Of a stretch of 64,000 nt of DNA, positions 59,105 through 64,000 are shown piece after piece (position 1 is the stretch's first letter; the number at the start of each line of letters is the position of its first letter). The position numbers and the translations under genes were made by a program. The DNA comes from Mesocentrotus franciscanus (lineage: Eukaryota > Echinodermata > Echinoidea > Camarodonta > Strongylocentrotidae), in contig CP137674.1 of assembly GCA_037976565.1 (NCBI GenBank), positions 32,333,047-32,397,046 of the forward strand, in the 5' to 3' direction. The notes beneath the pieces are model-generated. The model searched no databases and was not told the DNA's origin. It saw only the letters and a list, made by a program, of their open reading frames with translations.

Positions 59105-59680
59105 TACAACTACAATCGAGGTATACTTCAAAGGTACTATATGTCCCCTTTGCAGGCCAAAAAAATGAAAAGGTTAAATTCCAACGGCATTTGAACGACA
59201 ATACTAATTTAGAACTTCCCTAAAAAAAGGGAGGCTTGAAAATGTCTTAAAGTGTGAAAATAACGACTATTAGTTGTCGAATCGACTTAGGAGCTATAGA
59301 GCCAGTAAGTAATAGTCTGATGTTCAGACCATTGTACCGAATGGTCGTACGTTCTATGCTGCGCAAAGATTCAATCAGTTTAATTTTGGCCATTACAAGA
59401 AGTGGGTTATTGATGTAGACAAATTCTCATGTACCCTTTACAGCTCATTTTATGTATGTTATTACCAAAGATGAAAAAGCCAGTCAGTCACTCAATAGTG
59501 TCTGACAGTGAAGTCTAGCAAGTAAACGGATTTCCTTGCATAATTTGAATATTAGGACACTGCTAACGTTTAAATTTCACAGATATGACATACATGCCAT
59601 ATTCATAATTCCTGCAAAATTCTACAGAATTTGATGTTGGCTGCAAAAGAGACATAGTATCTTTAAGCTACACTGCATGA
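59105..59680 (+). repeat. Dispersed repeat, copy 2
   Basis: Inverted match to 4640-5170. It starts just right of the Helitron array. The right side runs into TATAGCGCTTAATAC and AAGCGCTTTACAAAT (59715-59750), a motif common in invertebrate dispersed repeats. The class is unknown. Confidence 0.78.
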
Positions 59681-62280
59681 ATAATAATACTAATAACATT
59701 CAGCTTTTCTATAGCGCTTAATACAAAATAATGTCTCTAAGCGCTTTACAAATATACTATTACCCCGGTCATTGGATTCAGTGCTTGCCCACACACACTG
59801 TGTGCACAATCTCCACTCATTCCAGCCAGGCGTTACTTGACATCGAGCGGTGTCGGTGTGGGGGGGGGGGTAGTTGCGATGGGCGGAACTTACGAAATGA
59901 ACTGCTATAATATATGCTATTTCAGTTTTTTAATGTAAAAAAGAATGAATGTGATAAAAAATATAAACACTAGAAGATGAAGATTATTCAGTATTATCTT
60001 ATAGATAGACATGCAAGTCAGAATCTTGAGTTATGGTAGAGAAAATGCATTAATTATTAAAGGCTTTTTCGAATCACAGAATTTAGAAGGGGAGATTGGG
60101 AACAGAGAACAGATCTCTTACGAACATTCGCACACAAAAGACCAACACACTTGGGATTTAATGGGACAATCGGATATCGCATTGCATTTGACCCCATTCT
60201 CACTCACTTCTTGGACCGGTCTCGGGGCTCGGAGAGGTCGGGGTTCTTGCATATAGTAGATGCCTCGCTTAAATTCATTTAGAATCAACACTTTTATTGG
60301 GGAGCCTTGAGCCCCCGGGTCCCCCTTTAAAACCACTACTGCCTCCATATTATCATATATGAATTTCGTTGCTTTTCTTATAACTAAGGCCTATACATAC
60401 ATGTCAAAATAATTATAACACCACAGCAGTTTATACCATAAACAGAAACATGGTAAAATCTATCAATTTTCTCTGGGTTATCAATCAGATTTCCGACGTA
60501 TTTTCCCATATAACTTCTCAGCGTATTCAAAGCCTACAAGGTAAAGTGATTATAGGCATTATTTCAATTATTATTGAAGACATTTTTATTATTTTTTTAA
60601 CGACATTTAAATTCAGATTATTATTATTGTGCAATCAATACTTTTGAAATTGTTTTGAATATCTCATCACAAATGCTCCTCATTATCTCCTCGCCCCTTT
60701 AAACGGACGATGTTACAAATATGTTTACAAAACATGAAAATAATAACTTAAATTTTGAATCACACAACAGTACTAACACGAGTTTTGACAACTACTTTCT
60801 GATTACACCATCGGACGGCTACTCCTGGACATTAGAATAGTCATAGATCTGCTTTGCCTTGATACACAATAATTGATGATTATATGCCAATAATTTTGTT
60901 TTATCTTACTTCAAAACATATAGGTTTAAACATTCAGATTTCAGAGTAATACAATAATTGAAGACTGAAATGAATACAACTCGAAAGAAAAACGCATATT
61001 AGTAATTATACTCTGTACACAAAAATAAAACAAATTGAGTGATCGCTGACTTGACTCCCCGGGGAGGTGAAAATTCACTCACTTTATAGAGAGTAAAACC
61101 TATTAAAATCTATTATTTCTTTTCGGGTGTCCTTAGAACAACCATCGCTATATTTAACCAATCTACTCATACTGTTGCCAACTAATACATTTAAAGCATG
61201 AGCCTTGATAACAGACTATGAACGAGTGGTGGTGTGATATGGTACGATGTGTAATGTGCCTGGATGACTGTATTACAACACGGCCCTATGTCAATTTGCA
61301 TTCCACTCATTCTACTCGTATTATATACCTGTAGCATGAGGTACCCAATGTTTGGAATTATGTCATAAATAAAAGCATGTTCATATCATTCGAGAAGCAA
61401 GACGTTATAACGTCACGTCACACAATATAGCGGTTCTGGATGGGGGGTACATACAAATGCATGCATAAAGGGCCTCCCACCCCCACCCATGTTCTTCTAA
61501 AACCGCGCCTGACAAAGTAGCCAGAATTACACGTTGATTAAAAAAGAAGAAGGAGGAGAAGAAGAAGAAATAGAAAGAATAGACAATGGCTTCAGGGGGG
61601 TAATTTTTCCTAAGAAAGTAAGATGTCGGGACTGACTTCAAAAAATTAAATTTTGAAAGAAAAACCATAGCAGGAAAGTAAGTGTTCCTACCCCCTCAGT
61701 TACAGCTCATCATTAAATCTAAACCTTGAACTTTGGGTAGTACTCTCGCAATAAGCGAAGATGTCGGACTGGAGTGAGGCATAATATCCAGGAATACCAA
61801 AAGGGGCAGGCGTTAAATATGTAGAGGAGGGAGGTGGGATTTTTGAATCTAGGTTGCCCTGGGACCCAATTAAATTTGGTATTAATTTGTTCCCTGCGTT
61901 GGAGGGCCTACACCCAAGAAAACGCCCCAATACCATTCAACTGAAGCACTGAGATGCTTATTTTATGTGCCACCAATAAATTGAGATGATATTACGCACC
62001 TAGTTACCATGGCTACGCGGATTAAACAGGGAAGCATCGCAAATGTATTTTGAAGAAAAAAAAACCTCTGTTTCTCTTCCTTTCATTGGTATGTGTAATA
62101 TACTGTACCACTTGTCCTTTCCATGAATGACGTCACACCTATAGTGGTCATTTCACAAGAAATTGTTGGAATTCTCCGGTGTTTTAATTCGGTTTCATTG
62201 TTCCTCAATAATGGGGAAATTATACCCCACAAGACAGCAGAGCCCTTGAGGAAATAGGTACCGTTGAAGAAAGAAAAGAG
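59681..62280. other. Intergenic, nothing recognised
   Basis: Contains the TCTAAGCGCTTTACAAAT motif (about 59733), a G run near 59860 and GC-rich fragments at 60295-60345 and 61480-61515 that resemble hAT-element debris. No gene recognised. Confidence 0.45.
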
Positions 62281-62284
62281 GGGT

Positions 62285-62360
62285 GAGAGAGAGAGAGAGA
62301 GACAGAGAGAAAGAGAAAAGGAGAGAGAGAGAGAGAGGGGGAGGAAGAGGGGGAATTAAG

Positions 62361-62391
<31 letters not shown>

Positions 62392-62400
62392 GAGAGAGGA
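62285..62400. repeat. (GA)n microsatellite
   Basis: GAGAGAGA with short interruptions, followed by poly-T at 62400-62415. Confidence 0.9.
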
Positions 62401-64000
62401 TTTTTTTTTTTTTTGGGGGCTTTGAGAGCCATTTAATTTTTTTCTTCCCCTTCCACAGGGTTCTTTATTTCAAAACAAATTCCATCATATACAGTATATC
62501 TATACATTATATACAAATAATGAAAGAAAATATTTCCATACATAATGGCTTCACACGGATAATAATTATTATTTTTGGTATTTTATCATTTTCTCCAAAT
62601 TCCAGCAAAAACGTAACAGTATAGTAGGTCGAATTAATATAATTCCCCCCCCCCAAAAAAAAAAGTTGGTATAATAAAATATCATACATTATATATTTGA
62701 AATATTTTATATGCTCTGAACAATCGATTAAGATGTCAATGGCATGCAAACTAATGTTATAATTTACAAAATCATTGTATACTGATATCATAAACACATA
62801 CAGCCTGAAAGCCAATTAATAAATCAATGCATTATGTATTAGCTCCAGCGGAAGCGACTAGGTAACACATGTTCCACGTCTTAGGTGACAATGGAAAATA
62901 GATTCCAAGCTATGCAATTCCTTTCATCATCTTACAGGATGGTTTTGGTCATTTCCTATCGAGAGCAGGAGGCCTTTTATAGACCTGTTTAATTATTTTA
63001 TTTACTTTTTATTTATTTTTGAACAAAAGCTTCTCTTGACAACTTAAACACTTTCCAGAGGTTTGCCCGACAAAGCTACAAATAATGTATGCAAAGTGGA
63101 TACCATCCATCCATCCATAATTATAGAGATGCCCTTATCCATAGAAGGTGATTGAAATGGCTGGTAACCAGGGTTGGGAAGAGACACAAAAACAAATAAA
63201 AATGCATTATTTAACAGGTATATTGTCGTATTCGATGGTGATGAAAGTGGTTAGCAATTCTCCTTCTCTATCCGTACTTACGGCTTACAAGATTAGAATG
63301 TTGATAATTTCATGTGTCCCCGTGATAAAAAAACAACAAAACACTACTACTACGAACACAATCAAATCAAGTGTATCCTGTTATTATTCTCCTGATTCTG
63401 ACTATACTCCTTATTTAATCCTAATTGACATACAAAACCAGGAACTGTTCCCGGATCTTGTGGTCTCATTCCGATTCTCATTTCACAGAATACTCTTCTG
63501 AAATATCCCTATAGTTTACATCTCTAATGTTACAATTATACCATTAGTTTACATCTCATGTTTCTTTAAGTAAACACGGCATGCTTATCATGTGACATAA
63601 TGTTGTCACTTAACACGCAATAAAGTTTATACAACTAGACAAGGGTTTAGATACTTTTGTATATTATATTAGTGTTTCAAGATGATTCAAGTCTTGATTC
63701 AAAGATACTTCGTTTCATAAGCAGGCCCAGTGAACTTTGACATACAAGCGCTTTGTTCTACATTATTTTATTTCGAGTGATTTATTTTACATTTCTGTAT
63801 TTCATGCATATATTTGAATTACTGTAGTATTATACCGTAGGGATGCAATCGTTAGACTCCAGTTTGTCAACCGTTATTTTTCGTCCAATTTTACACTCGG
63901 TCTGGATTATTCTAAGAAGAAATAACATTTTTACCACAGGAGAGTGTAGACATCTTTGCTTGCTCACTTCCCTTGCTCACAAAATCTAGAAAAGTGCAAG
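62401..64000. other. Intergenic, nothing recognised
   Basis: AT-rich. A CCATCCATCCAT run at 63103-63117 and a 117-codon open frame at 63148-63501 with no recognisable domain. No support for a gene. Confidence 0.45.

Noticed and set aside
63148..63501. 117-codon open frame
   Set aside because: No recognisable domain, and length is not unusual for AT-rich noncoding DNA of this size.

Overview
This is a eukaryotic, AT-rich window with many microsatellites, probably from a marine invertebrate deuterostome. A sea urchin or other echinoderm is my best guess. The reasons are a complete LDL-receptor-type gene with vertebrate-like exon organisation, a large fold-back element built of tandem repeats that resembles the sea urchin TU elements, abundant Helitron and hAT debris, and a relic of a non-LTR retrotransposon. 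The species cannot be fixed from sequence alone.

One convincing gene is present. It is a minus-strand member of the LDLR/VLDLR/LRP8 family, with coding exons from 36372 down to 23728. Twelve exons join in frame into 904 codons: signal peptide, eight LDLa modules, EGF-A and EGF-B, a YWTD beta-propeller, EGF-C, a Ser/Thr/Pro-rich stalk, one membrane segment, and a tail of about 55 residues with an NPVY endocytosis signal. A second signal-peptide exon (31823-31913) has the same splice phase. Using it would skip the first LDLa module and give a seven-module receptor of 874 codons. A duplicate of the first two exons, with intact reading frame and splice sites, lies at 5736-6355 on the same strand. 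It is downstream of the gene and has no visible receptor body after it.

Layout. 1-4 kb: a small hAT-type element (153-541) and a non-autonomous Helitron (996-3931). 4.6-7.1 kb: a dispersed repeat, the orphan receptor exons, and a retrotransposon tail inserted in them. 7.1-10.3 kb: degraded terminal-inverted-repeat elements and a degenerate minisatellite. 10.6-16.07 kb: a fold-back element with arms of about 0.9 kb. 16.3-17.5 kb: a broken reverse-transcriptase relic. 17.66-19.43 kb: a duplicated segment and a 450-bp hairpin of tandem repeats. 20.0-20.6 kb: a polypyrimidine tract. 22.3-36.4 kb: the receptor gene. 36.6-44.4 kb: intergenic DNA with GAT and GTA trinucleotide arrays. 44.4-45.5 kb: a hAT-type element nested in another, both with 8-bp target duplications. 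45.5-50.7 kb: intergenic. 50.747-59.046 kb: three Helitron copies joined head to tail with no base between them, in the opposite orientation to the copy at 1-4 kb, the outermost carrying its own hAT insertion. 59.1-64 kb: a second copy of the dispersed repeat, then intergenic DNA with a GA microsatellite.

The most interesting points are the zero-spacing Helitron concatemer, the competing first exons that switch the receptor between eight and seven ligand-binding modules, and the circularly permuted duplication of the receptor's 5-prime region. I see no bacterial genes, CRISPR arrays or operons, and recognised no tRNA or rRNA genes.
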